A DNA stretch of 64,000 nt, from assembly GCA_000697355.1 (NCBI GenBank), contig JNEN01000885.1, positions 496,001-560,000 of the forward strand. The letters are read 5' to 3'. This document shows, in pieces, positions 36,177 to 47,421 of the stretch. Made by a program: the position numbers and the translations under genes. The notes under the pieces were generated by a model that saw only the letters and a list, made by a program, of their open reading frames with translations, ran no database searches and was not told the DNA's origin. The stretch comes from Syncephalastrum monosporum B8922. Lineage: Eukaryota > Mucoromycota > Mucoromycetes > Mucorales > Syncephalastraceae. Positions within the stretch are counted from its first letter, which is position 1, and every line of letters starts with the position of its first letter.

Positions 36177-37504
36177 ATGCAACCTCCTCCACCTGCCACC
36201 AATGGCCCCGTCATTGCAGGCTACTTTTGCAATTGGTGAGTCACCATTCTGAAGTATTTCTTATTTCTGTGCTCATGCATAATGTTAGGGGCATTTATGC
36301 ACGGAACTACAATGTCAGTGATCTCGCAGTCGACGCCCACAAGCTGACCCACCTACTCTACGCCTTCGCCAACCTCAACCCGGATGGCTCCATTGTCCTC
36401 GGCGTACGTCATTCTGCACTTCATGCGCTTCACGGCATAACATGATATATCGAATAGGATGTGTGGGCAGACAAAGACAAGCATTTCGATGCGGCACAGA
36501 CCATCAATGGGGAAGCGGACAGTTGGAACGAACCGGGCAACAACCTGTATGGCAACTTTAAGCAACTCTACCTTCTCAAGCAGAAAAACCGCCAGCTCAA
36601 AATTACCCTCAGCGTCGGCGGTTGGACTTGGTCCACCAATTTTGGCACAGTCGCAAGCGATCCGCAGAAACGCGCCCGCTTCGTCGAGACCGCGATTGGT
36701 CACGTGCGCGACCTCGGCCTGGACGGCATCGACATTGACTGGGAGTACCCCAAGAACCCCGAGGAGGCGTTTCACTTTGTGCATCTGCTCTACGAGACCC
36801 GCATTGCGCTCGATGCCTACCAGGCCCAGCTCGGCCTCGCCCCGCAGGAGCCGCGTCTGCTGCTCACCGTCGCCGTCGCGTGTGGCCCGTCCAACTACCG
36901 CCTCCTGCGCCTGCGCGAGATGGAGCCCTACGTCGACCTGTTTTACCTGATGGCCTATGACTTTGCAGGCTCGTGGGACGCCCAGACAGGCCACCAAGCC
37001 GCTCTCTACGGCGGCGCACTCCACGGCCACCAGGCCGTCACGGACTACCTGCAGGCGGGTGTGCCGCCGCACAAGATCGTCTTTGGCTTGCCCGTGTACG
37101 GCCGTGGTTTCTGCAACACCGACGAACAGCCAGGCCGCGCGTTCTCTGGGCTGCCCGAGGGCTCATGGGAGAAGGGCATGTACGACTACAAGCAGCTGCC
37201 GCGGCCAGGTGCACGCGAGTTCTATGATCCTCAACGCGGCGCGTCCTGGTCGTACGATCCAGCCGCACGCGAGTTTGTTTCGTACGATACACCCGAAGTC
37301 ATTCGGCAAAAGGTGGACTATATCAAGCAGAACCGGCTGGGTGGTGCCATGTTCTGGGAGCTGAGCGCGGACCACCACGGCGACCACCCACGCAGTCTCC
37401 TCTCGACAGTGTATCAGAACCTCGGCAGTGCACTCGATAGCACGCCTAACCACCTCCGCTACCCTACGAGCCAATACGACAATATACGTGCCATGAGTGG
37501 ATGA
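36177..37504 (+). CDS. GH18 chitinase without signal peptide
   Basis: Class V chitinase of 406 residues. Exons: 36177-36235, 36289-36403, 36458-37504. The barrel starts at VIAGYFCNWGIYARNY. Other conserved parts are KITLSVGGWTWSTNF, the catalytic DGIDIDWEYP with the proton-donor Glu, FYLMAYDFAGSWD, and the C-terminal GGAMFWELSADH. The protein begins MQPPPPATNGPV directly before the barrel, so there is no secretion signal, no chitin-binding module and no anchor. This matches intracellular or non-classically exported fungal chitinases linked to autolysis or wall turnover in ascomycetes. Activity is likely because all catalytic residues are present. Confidence 0.92.
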
Positions 37505-37599
37505 AGGAAATGCATGCTCGTGTTGTTTATAATGTAATACAGAAAGAATAAAAAGAGAAAGAATACAAAAGGACAGAAAATGGAATGGCTGACAGGAGA

Positions 37600-39356
37600 T
37601 TATTTGGTCTTGAGCTGCTTCTTTTTGCGCTGCAGCTTCTCGTTGTACTTTTTGTCGCGCTCCTGCTCCTTGACCATGCTGCTGTACAGCCGCTTGGTCT
37701 TCTTGTTCATCATGACCGACGCCATCTGCTTGCGCTCCTCCTCTTCAATCTCCTCGGCCGTCTTCTTCTTCGGCTTCTCGGCCTTCTCGGTCGACTCGTC
37801 CTTGTTGTATTCCGAGAAAGTGATACCCTTGGCCTCGGCTTCAAGTTCCTCCTGGTAGGTCTCGTCCGCGTCCTCCTCGGTCTGGGGCGCGTTCGTGGCC
37901 ACCTCCTCCTCCTCTTCCTCTTCAGACTCAATACCTGCCGAGGGCTTGTAGTCACCTTCCTTGTACTCGACGAACGGGCTCAGATGGGGCGGCAGCTCCT
38001 GGCCGGGCTCAAAGTACTTGGTGGCGAGCAGCTTGCGGGCATTGATGCAGTCCGCGACCCACTGCGGCTGGACGTAGGCGCGGTTCAGCACGCGATTCCG
38101 GATCTTGGGGCGATCCGAAACCTGGTGGGTGATGCGCTCGTGTGTCTCGGGGAAAGGTGCGCCTGCGCCGGTGGTCTCGTCCCAACTGACCTGGCCACCG
38201 CAGGACCGGATCATAAATTCGAGGGCGTGGCGGGGGGTTTCGCGCGACAGGAACACGACCGAGTTGCTGAACAGGTTGCCGAGCGACTTGACCTCGCTCG
38301 TCTGCTGCTGAATGGCGCGGAACGCATCGGCTTCCTCCTTGTTTTCTTCCGTGTCGGGTGCTGCCGACTCGAACTCATCGAGCTCAGCCGCGGCCGCCGC
38401 ATCACGCTCAGCGGCCATGTCAGCCGGCGACTTGTCGAGCTTCACCTGACGCATCTCCTCGTCCAGCTGGGGCGGGTAGGTCTGATTGATCTCGGAGTAA
38501 AGACGGAAGTTGACGAAGCCCATCAGGGTGGTGTAGAATTCGAGGAAGGTCAACATGACACGGAAGTCGACGTCGGTGGGCACCGTCTGCACAAACTGAT
38601 AAGGCACGATCCAGGTCACGGTCTGGCCCTTGATCTCGGCCTGGTAGTAGATGCCCTTGATGGAGAAGAAGACCTTGCGCAGACTGCGGGTCTCCATCAC
38701 ATAGGTTTGGAACTCGGCAATCAGACGTTGGCATTCGGACACAACCTTGGCCTTGATCTGGTTCGTGGCAGGCATCTGCGAAAAGAGGTACAGCATCGAC
38801 AACGCATCATCCAAGTCTCGTAGAGCATCAACGAAGGTGGGGTATCTACGGGAAGACAGAGTCAGCTCTCGTTTCCCCATAGAGTAAAGAGCACTGGCAT
38901 TACCTCTCCTTCACAATATGATCCAGGTTGTAAATAGGACGATGGTTCTCGTCAAGCGATTTGGCCGTGCTGAATTCTTGCTTGTGGAGGGTCTTGCTCA
39001 GTTTGCGAGCGAATGTCTTGTACTGACGGAACTTCTCGATCAACGGCTCATGAGTGAGGTACTGAATGTCTTTGGTAAAGTAGAACGTCGTCGGCGCAGT
39101 TGAGCCCTTGTTGGCTTTTTTGACGTTCTTTGGCTGCCGAGGGTACACGCCCTTGAGGATGCATAGACGTCTAGAAGAAAGAAAAAGAAAAAGAAAGCCA
39201 GAATCGATCGATTAGATTGTGCACTTGGATCTCGGGTGGGATTCAGCCTCTTTACCTGAAATCAGCCAGCGAGATCTGGAGACGCTTCAGAGCCTGTGCT
39301 CTCGAGATATAGTGGACCGCAGCTCCCTTTTGTCCCTTCTTTTGTATTTTGCCCAT
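37600..39356 (-). CDS. NOP7: Pescadillo homologue (PES1/Nop7), ribosome biogenesis
   Basis: Nucleolar 60S assembly factor of 537 residues, part of the PeBoW (Nop7-Erb1-Ytm1) complex. Exons: 39256-39356, 38904-39170, 37600-38845. The N-terminal pescadillo domain includes [46 protein letters not shown] and [18 protein letters not shown] domain follows at about residues 320-420, with [14 protein letters not shown] and [17 protein letters not shown]. The C-terminus is acidic then Lys-rich coiled coil ([18 protein letters not shown]). The gene appears intact. Confidence 0.95.
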
Positions 39357-39980
39357 TCTAAGTCAAGTGAAAAGAAAAAGAGAAGGCAGTCAAGAGCGGG
39401 ATTTTGACACAAAAACCAAGCAGCTCGAAAATTCATGAGTGGCTTGTGTGCCTGGAAGTAATTCAATTCATGTCTTGCATTACCCCATTCAAACGCTCAC
39501 GTGCTCACACTATTATGGTCTAGTGTAGTGTCTACTGTCTACCTGCATTTGTTTTGACAACCCTCTCTCTCTCAGTCAAGCATCTCCAAGACTATAAGCC
39601 GCAATTTTGCTAACACACATAGTACGCCCATTGGTTCGATATTGTGCCAGGACCCACGCACGGCGACTTGGCAAATATAGAACACAATATCCAATGATTT
39701 TAGTTTTACCTAGGACGATTGCTGTTGTGTATGAAGGTGTCTCTTTCTACTGCCGAATAAGAACCAAATGTTACCGCGAGCAAAACATGTCATATTGAAG
39801 TTTGCTGCGTATGATACGGAGCAGGAGAAAATAGAAAGAAGAGTGGTACATGTAGACGGCGTTCGGCGGCTTCTTGTTATATCAAATTATGATGGCATGA
39901 CAACGCTGCTGCTAGGCATCTTGGAGAGCTCCTGTTGTCCAGAGCCACACACTCTCCCATTCGCGTGAAACATCCGCGAA
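39357..39980. other. Intergenic region, no gene seen
   Basis: About 0.6 kb between the pescadillo start and the OLA1 fragment. Only unassigned short frames are present. It should include the pescadillo promoter. Confidence 0.45.
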
Positions 39981-39984
39981 AAGG

Positions 39985-40344
39985 CTAAAAGGACTTTGAC
40001 TGAAAGCACCGAAAAGGCTATTCTCGGCCGCCCTTCCTTCCAACAATTTGAAAATGGGCGTGGTTGGCATGCCCAACATTGGCAAGTCGTCTTTGTTCAA
40101 CTTGCTCACGAGCAGTGGCATTCCTGCCGAGAATTATTCTATCTGTGCCATTGATAAGTTGAAACGAGAGGCAAAGTCCGGTATGTTGAACGCGTTTTAC
40201 AGATCCTTTAGAGATGCAGATCTAGGCTCCGGATAGCCGTTTCGACTGGCTCTGCGAGATTTACAACCCAAAGAAGCAGACGCTCGCCCACCTCACTATG
40301 CTCGACATGGCGGGCCTCATTCGCGGTGCTGCACAACGCGCTGG
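39985..40344 (+). pseudogene. Truncated, frameshifted OLA1 (Obg-like ATPase 1) fragment
   Basis: Only the 5' part of a YchF/OLA1 GTP-binding gene is present. ILGRP is encoded at about 40020-40034 in one frame, and SNNLKMGVVGMPNIGKSS follows in another. A repeated TTCC at 40035-40042 looks like a 4-bp tandem duplication that shifted the frame. After the P-loop (GMPNIGKSSLFNLLTSS) the sequence reaches a plausible 50-nt intron and then RFDWLCEIYNPKKQTLAHL with GLIRGAAQ. It then stops resembling OLA1 at about 40344. The normal residues after CAIDP are also replaced. The remaining roughly 300 codons are absent, so this is a dead partial copy. Confidence 0.8.
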
Positions 40345-40746
40345 TATATACATGATATAAGTTGTAAGAAGGTCTTCGCCCTATGTCAAAGGAGACCCAG
40401 TCGCGTGAAATAAAGCGCAGATCTAATTTGGATGATTAAATTTCTCCAGGCGACGCGACAGGCGGATTCTTTCCTTTCTCCTCCTCTTTTACATCTCCCA
40501 AAGGTAAATCCATCCATCCACCCATCCATCCATCCATCCGCACATCGATGTGTTATACCCTTCATGTCGCATGCATCCGTCCATACATGGATGGTGAAGT
40601 CACTTGCAAAGCTCGTGTGAGAAGGAGCCACTTGCTTGAGACGCAGCAGCGATGCTTTTATGAATCGTCCGTGTGTGATTAGGGGCGACACTCATTTAAG
40701 CGTACGTGCTAATAAGGTTGGTACCTTTTGATACGTAGATCCCAAT
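40345..40746. other. Upstream region of the S22 gene with ATCC repeat
   Basis: About 400 bp after the OLA1 fragment ends. It contains an imperfect ATCC tetranucleotide tract at about 40509-40539 and the promoter of the ribosomal protein gene. No coding region is seen. Confidence 0.5.
40509..40539. repeat. ATCC tetranucleotide microsatellite
   Basis: Seven to eight tandem ATCC units with one CACC interruption. Confidence 0.8.
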
Positions 40747-41360
40747 ATGAGAGTTTCCGTCTTGAACGACTGCCTGACCAGCATCAACAACGCTGAGCGC
40801 CGTGGTAAGCGCCAGGTCCTCATCCGTCCCTCCTCCAAGGTCATTGTCAAGTTCCTCTCTGTCATGCAGAAGCATGGTACGTATTTTTTTTTCTTTTTCT
40901 TTTCATAAACCGTATATAACTAGTCGAGTGGCCGCTTCAATACACGGCTCTCGTCTTTTACTGATACGGAAGACATACCGTCTCTTGGAACTCTCTTTTG
41001 CTGCTCTTCATTTGTATGGAAAGTGGCATGGAGTCTACAGGAGATATATATAATTCGATCTGACAAGATGTCACTCACGCGTTACTTGGCACTCTTGTAG
41101 GCTACATTGGTGAATTTGAGGAGATCGATGACCACCGCAACGGCAAGATTGTCGTTCAGTTGAACGGCCGTCTCAACAAGTGCGGTGTCATCTCGCCCCG
41201 CTTCAACATCAAGCTCAACGAGCTCGAGAAGTGGACCGCCAACCTTCTGCCCTCGCGTCAGTTTGGTTTCATTGTCCTGACCACCTCGGCTGGTATCATG
41301 GACCACGAGGAGGCCCGCCGCAAGCACGCGGGTGGCAAGATCCTCGGTTTCTTCTACTAA
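40747..41360 (+). CDS. RPS22: 40S ribosomal protein S22 (uS8, RPS15A)
   Basis: Small-subunit ribosomal protein of 129 residues, near-complete match to the family in length and sequence. Exons 40747-40876 and 41101-41360 are separated by a 224-nt intron, long for this window. Recognisable blocks: [53 protein letters not shown] and the C-terminus [20 protein letters not shown]. The start MRVSVLND lacks the Val found after Met in many homologues (MVR...), so an additional upstream mini-exon remains possible. A long 5' intron is common in fungal ribosomal protein genes and may be regulatory. Confidence 0.95.
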
Positions 41361-41548
41361 GTTCTTGGCAGTGTCAATAATAAAAATGCTCGAAAGCACG
41401 ATACCCCTTCTTTGTCTCTTTTGGGTGCTTCTGTACTTGTAGTAGCTGTAATGGATGGGTCAATGCAGGGTCGTTTACACCACAATTCTGCACGTCCTGC
41501 CGAAATCATGGAGTCCTGTGTCGGCTTTTTTCTTTTTCTTTTCCCACC

Positions 41549-42152
41549 ATGCAAGACATTGTCTTCATATTAATTCCATTTCTCCTGTTCAGCCTTGCTG
41601 CTGTTGTCATCTACCGCAGTTACATCACCCGACGGCTACACGAAGCAGAAGATCGTAAGCATCGTCTTTAGGGTGCACTCGCTCAATGTTCATACGCTAT
41701 CTGTAGAAGACGCGCTCTACGCTCGCGTGCAGCAATTTCTGAGCGATGAGGAAGGCGACGACCTGCCTCAAGACGTCCATGCGGGTGATGAGGACAACGG
41801 CGAAGGCTCATCGGCAGCAACACTGCGTGTGCGCAAGATGGGGAAAAAGCGAGGCGAGAAGCTGAAACGCAAAGAGCAGCAACGGCAATATCGCGAGGTA
41901 CTGCGTAAACAATGCTATGCCATGCTATGCTATGCTATGCTTTGTTTTGATTTGATTTGATTTGCTGGATACTCATTGACCCTGTATCGCCTGCAGTACA
42001 TGAATCATCAGCGCGACTTGAGACGTGCTGAGGACGAACGCTTGGAGGAGGAATTCAGGCAACGCAAGGCCATCGAAAGCATCCGTCAGGCGGAGGAGGT
42101 AAATCCACACACGGGGAAAGCTCCTCACTCATTCTTCTTACCTCCTGCCCTC

Positions 42153-42189
<37 letters not shown>

Positions 42190-42627
42190 CCGTAGGCAGA
42201 ACAGCGGAGAAAGGCACAAGCCAAAAAAGCCAAGCAGGAAGAAAAGGAACGTCAAAAGCGCTTGAAGGCCATTGAAAAGGAAGAAAGTCGACGAAAATCG
42301 CGGTACGGCAAATACCACACCAAGGTCGCCGAGGCAGCCAAGGTATGTACGCCAGACTCGATGGAACTCGCAGTGGCTCATCGACAGAATCACATACAGC
42401 GCCTCAAGCTGTGCACCATGGATGCACTGGCTGAAGAAACAGGTTTGAATGCCGAGGAAGCAGAGGCCATCTTGCGACAGCTCTGCGTCGAAGCACCTGA
42501 ATTTAACCTTTCGTTGTGGTCAAACTCCACTTTCCTCCATATCACAGAGCAAGACTATGGGCATCTCGCAAAACAGGACCTATTAGACAGGAGCCATATC
42601 CTATCCCTTGTAGAGCCGCAGGCGTAA
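41549..42627 (+). CDS. DDRGK1-like (UFBP1) ER membrane protein
   Basis: Exons 41549-41654, 41707-41897, 41997-42098 and 42196-42627 give 276 residues. An N-terminal membrane anchor (DIVFILIPFLLFSLAAVVIY) is followed by an acidic part, then a long Arg/Glu/Lys coiled coil starting KMGKKRGEKLKRKEQQ. At the C-terminus is a winged-helix segment (HIQRLKLCTMDALAEETGL ... FLHITEQDYGHLAK). This is the architecture of DDRGK1, the ER anchor of the UFM1 ligase. The DDRGK tetrad itself is not conserved (LWSNSTFLHIT). Introns 2 and 3 carry microsatellites. Membrane topology and pathway role are inferred. Confidence 0.72.
41912..41973. repeat. Short tandem repeats (ATGCT and TTTGA) inside DDRGK1-like intron 2
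   Basis: Several ATGCT units are followed by TTTGA units within the 99-nt second intron. Both are likely length-polymorphic. Confidence 0.75.
42158..42188. repeat. GT dinucleotide microsatellite in DDRGK1-like intron 3
   Basis: About 15 GT units within the third intron, ending shortly before its acceptor at 42195. Confidence 0.85.
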
Positions 42628-42829
42628 ATGGTACAAACATCTACGTCTGTATATCTCTGCTTTTTGTAAATACACTTTAACTACGTGTACGACGAAAGGA
42701 TATGTACAGATAACGAAAGGGCGTGATGGAACGTGAGAGCGGGAATGAGAGAATAAGAGGGTTGCGCGTGCTCGTCTTTGTGTGCTTATATAAGTGTGTA
42801 TGTGGTGTATATGCGGCAATGCAGGTGCA

Positions 42830-43852
42830 TTATATCTGGAGACGTTCGATAACTTGCTGTAGACCTTTGATAACATGATCGCGGTCTTCGGACGGCACAG
42901 GAGGCGGTGATTCTTGGGATGGCTGACTCGCGGCAGGTGCATCTTGCAAGCCGACCGACGCAAGCATCGTCGTCAGTTCGTCCAGTTCGCGACGTGCTGC
43001 GTCCTCAGCATTTGGATCCACAAAGTGTTGCAAGAGTCGGATGATCTATTCAGAGGTTGAGCAGGATGGAAAACACAGGCCTCTGCCGCCCTTACCTGAG
43101 ACACCTGGTTGGTGAACGCGTCTCCTCCCACGCCGGCCTGGGCCATCATGGCCAGCCTGGACTTGGCCAAGTCCAAAGGCGAGCGCTTCCGCAAGCGCTG
43201 TTGGATGGGGACAGGGACGCCGTCATCGGCTGGCGTGGCAGGCGGCACGACCTGAGCGCCTGCCTCCAATAGGGCCAGGACCGTCTCAACGCTGTTGCTC
43301 ACCACCGCCAGATCCAGAGGCTTATTGCCCACGATATCGCCCACAGGGTTGTTGGCGTCTGCGCCATAGCGCAACAGGACCTTCACCACCGCAGCCTCGC
43401 CCGATGCACACGCCACCAGCAGAGGCGTCCTCAACTTGGAGTCGCGCACCTTATCGGGGTTCATGTTGGGTTTTGTATGTCGCAGCAGGTGGGTCACTAG
43501 CATCCAATGCAGGTGATATAACATAGTATGATAGGATATAGATGAGTGTCCCTTCCCACTGGCTACTCTGTTACTCATGTCTGCTATCTGTCTTACCTTT
43601 GTCGACATCTCCTTTAGAGCAAGCGGTCATGAGTTCTTCACGCTCACGGCCGTTCATGAGAATGTTTTTGAGCTTGAGGGTGGAAGGCTTTTTGGGCAGC
43701 GTGTGTTCATGAGAGATGCGGGGACGGCTGATCTTGTGATGCAACAAGACATCGTTGGGCGTGCGCATGCTCGCCGAAGAGGGTGACATGCGCCGTGACG
43801 GTTGTGAAGGCCCCCCAGGATCAGACATTGGATTCCTTGACATGCTGCTCAT
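42830..43852 (-). CDS. Ankyrin-repeat protein
   Basis: Three exons (43597-43852, 43096-43496, 42830-43045) encode 290 residues. After a Ser/Pro-rich N-terminus with RISHEHTLPKK comes a block of ankyrin repeats. The clearest is RTPLLVACASGEAAVVKVLL followed by YGADANNP, then NKPLDLAVVSNSVETVLALL with EAGAQ. A Pro-rich tail with EDRDHVIKGLQQVIERLQI closes the chain. Ankyrin repeats mediate protein binding; no enzymatic domain is seen and no specific family is recognised. The start was taken as the first ATG (MSSMSRNP); two further in-frame ATGs follow closely. Confidence 0.8.
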
Positions 43853-44022
43853 TCAAGTCTATTTATGCGTCGCTGTAATCAAATATATGAAGAACAACCC
43901 ATATAATTTATCCTTGCCTCCCCCCTTTTTTCTATCGCAGGCAAATTCCCTCGTACAGAAATGCATGGATGCAAGAGAGTGGATAGAGGCCCAGTGCATT
44001 GTTTGCCATATTATTATTATAA

Positions 44023-46739
44023 TTATATCTCACCACGGCTTAACTTGAGTACATACTGCAGTTCTTCGTCGTTTTCGTCATCCTCCTCCTCCTGCTCCAC
44101 CCGGTCTGCTCGCTGCCACTCCCGAGCGCTCGGGGCACGTGCCTTGCCCCATGCGTTGCTGCCAGTGACAGGAGGCCAGTGTTCCAATTCGTCTTGATAG
44201 TCATCCTCATAAATGACCTCGGTATCATCGTCATGACTGGCAAAATCGGGTGAGGTGCTGCGGGTATGGACAGCGCTATTGGTCCTACTGCCACTGCCGC
44301 TGCCGCTGCCGCTGCCTTCATCCACCGTATGATCTTCCAGACTGGCAATGATGGCCTTCATCACTTCCTCGTCGTCGTCCTCGATGTAGTCCTCTCTCTG
44401 AATCAAAGGTTGCGCGTTCTTTTCTGTGTTCTCCTCCTGCGAGAGCATCAGTGCATAGGCGAGCATCTCCTCGTCGGACAGGCCTCCCAAAGACTGGGTA
44501 TGCACCTCCTTGGCTACATTTTCTCGCTCGATTCTCTCCTCCTTAAGAGCATCTTTCGATTCCCGGATATCTTGTTTCAGCTCGTAGTGATGATGGCGTG
44601 CTTCAGCCACGGTGCTTCTTCCTTTGGGCTTAAGATTCCTGCGCGCTGGTCATTTGTGTTAAAGTTATGTAGACTATACGCCCGAAAGAGAATGCTTACC
44701 TAAGAGCTGTTTTTCGGGAGAAAAGTCCCAAGTCTTGATCTCATGACCCACATTGGCAACGCCACGGTAATCGTCGCAGCAGATGCGGCTGACGCGTGTC
44801 AGCGAAATATCGTTGCGATCGATCGGGGCATGCCGGGGTATCTTGTTGCCCATCACATTGACAAGATAGCCAGTCAAAGGATCCCATACGCGAATCCACC
44901 CATCATCGCTATCAAGGTCTGCATGAGTTTCGAGGCGCACACAAGTCTCATTCAATTGATATTTACCTGCCGCTCACGACCTTTGCAGCCACTGATGGAG
45001 CCCGTGTGCTCGTCCAGCACTCGCAAAGGCTCGATGATGCCTCCCTCCTGTGCAGGAACCGCGTCACCGTCCCAGAGGCAAACGAGACCCGACGCATCAC
45101 CCGTCACCAAAAGCCGCGTCGACTTGAACCCATTGTCTGACTTGTAGCTCGCGAGGATGGCGGCTTCCTTGGCGCTGGTTTTGGGGCCCCGCAGCTTCAG
45201 TGCAATGTCCAGCGAGAGCGAGTCCACTGGCTGCGCCGTGTCCCATTCCATACACGTTATATTACCCAGAGGATGCCCACCACCAAACACGGCGACGCAC
45301 CTGCCGCTTGTAAGATCATATCGAGCCCTCGTGCGATGCAAGGAAAGAATTGGACTCGCCGTCATGTAATATGCGCGTCACAGGCGTGCTGGTCTCTGCT
45401 GCAGCGGGCGAGATGACAAGGCGTTGCGTGGCAGGATCGATCTCCTCGCGTGGCTGGCGATCGCGGTACCGTTTCATAATCTGCCCAACGTGCACCTGCC
45501 AGACAACGATGACGCCATTGCTGTAGCCTGCAACGACCCTGTTGTCCCGCAGGACTTCCAAGCACGTGGGCTTGTTGACGATACCTGAGAGGGCAAATGC
45601 ATGAGTATGGAAGAAGCACAGTGGTTTTTGTCTACCACGTACCAACGAGGGTCTCGACGCAGGACGCGCGGGGGACATCCCAGATCTTGACAGCACCGTC
45701 GTCGCCTGCGCTGAGCACGGTATCTTGCAGGAATGCGGGGAGTGCGAGCGCAGAGACGGGGCCCTGATGGAAATCGGCAAAGACGCGGAGCTGACGAACA
45801 ACCAATGGTTTCGTGCGGATCGACATCGTGATAAAGCCTTGCGTGAAGCCCCACAAGATACGCTGCCCTTCGACGCGCACCACATTAACACGCAGAGGGA
45901 CGCCGTCGTCGGTGCTGAACAAGGCATGGCGATCCACCTTGCCGTTCGCAGGATTGCACCGGACGGCCATACCCTGTGCGGCACTCACGACGAGCATCGA
46001 TGCATTCTCGAGATCGACGGTCAAATCATCGATGGACCCCACCTTTGGATTGAACTGGATTACGGTGCCCCGACCTTTTCTCCATTTTCTATCGTCATGG
46101 CGAAGGTGGTGGCGAGGTGAGCAACCCCTATTCCGTCAAAGCGACTAGGTAGATTTACCTCAAGAGATGCGTCCGGAGAATGTACTCTGACTTCCAGCTA
46201 TCCTTTTGAAGTCGCTTGAAAGGTACTTGACCGAAAAAGTCCAGAAAGGCATCCTTCCCTATAAGTAATGAATGAGTGATAAATGCAGAACTGGTGACGA
46301 CCCACAAGCGCGGCACTTACAGCAGGAGTCGTCATTGACAATATGCCGCCAGTGGTGGCATACTTTGGCGACGTGGGCCAATGAGACGGGATCGAGGCGG
46401 GGAAAGACCTGGATAAGGAGCTCTACCGACAGCTGGCGGATGAAACAAGGTGCACTGCAAGCAGCGTATTAAAATTAAAAGACCATGACAAACAGTATAA
46501 AGACAGAGCGGGAGAGGGAATATGTGTGTGTGTGTGTGTGTGTATGTATAGGTGTGTCCGTACTTTGGGTCCACTCGGTGGTGAGCACGGCGACTCTTGC
46601 CTTTGCGATTGACAGAGCGGGAAGTGTACTGCAAGCCATACTGGAGAGAAGAAGAGTTGGAATCAATCGAGTCGGTCGGTTCTTGGGCTGGATTCTTAAT
46701 TGGCGTGTCTTGAGGGCAGGTGACAGAATCGAAGGACAT
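44023..46739 (-). CDS. F-box/WD40 protein with C-terminal ubiquitin-interacting motifs
   Basis: Probable SCF ubiquitin-ligase substrate receptor of about 770 residues. Exons: 46564-46739, 46321-46454, 46159-46258, 45643-46088, 44981-45584, 44700-44918, 44023-44645. The F-box reads FIRQLSVELLIQVFPRLDPV...CHHWR. A WD40 propeller follows, with AGDDGAVKIWDV, VAGYSNGVIVVWQV and DSDDGWIRVWDP. The C-terminal 190 residues are acidic with three UIM-like helices (SDEEMLAYALMLSQEE, DEEVMKAIIASLED, DEELQYVLKLS). At about 45317-45326 the frame breaks between ASHEGSI and RYDLTSG; a lost copy of a 5-bp CGATA repeat would explain it. The junction at 44919-44980 is also uncertain. Confidence 0.8.
46523..46543. 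repeat. GT microsatellite in F-box gene intron 1
   Basis: A run of about ten GT units lies inside the first intron of the minus-strand F-box gene. Confidence 0.85.
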
Positions 46740-47421
46740 GAAACGGTTGCGAGATACTGGAGTGCTAAAGGAAGCTGTTCGGTGTCGGCACAATCGGTTG
46801 ACGACCACGAAGCGTGATGTTGTATTTGTAAAGAAGAGGAAGAAAAAAAAAAAAAAAAGGAAGGGCAACAAATGCTGCGGAACCTCTTTGCACTTGAATC
46901 CCCGCACACTGTCAAAACCAGCTACTTTTCCATTATTCGCCTACCGAGATCCAGTGACCTGATGTTCCTATATCTTGTATCAACGATACACATAAGTCTA
47001 TGCAAAGTTATGCTATGTAATAATGGCACGGCTGGACGTCGCTCACTAAGCACTCAATATCCATGATCAAAAGCTGCAGAAAGAAGAATATGCAAAGTGC
47101 ACACTACTGTCAAAGAAATGGGACCCACTGGACTGAATCGACGCTTGGCACAGGTTGCACCTATAGGCGTAGTTTCGTTGCAGGAAATCATGAAGAAGGG
47201 GAGATCGAGCTATAGCAGAATATTTGACTCAATAGTAGCTTTAGAAAGTAGGCCTAGTTCGATATCAGCATGAGAAGCGAGAGGATGATCCCTTTCCGCA
47301 TAAAACGAGAGGAGTTCCATATTTGTAAAGAGCGCCGCCCTTCAGAAATCGAACAGTGCTGGAAACGCCAAGCTTCTCGTTTTTGTTTTTCCTCGCTCTG
47401 CATAATTGAAACGAGCTCACC
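46740..47421. other. Divergent intergenic region
   Basis: About 0.68 kb between the F-box gene (minus) and VPS60 (plus), with an A15-17 run near 46840-46860 in the F-box leader. It should hold both promoters. No gene was recognised. Confidence 0.5.

Noticed and set aside
37585..38823. 412-codon open frame antisense to pescadillo
   Set aside because: Shadow of the GC-biased pescadillo exon; composition-driven, no domain.
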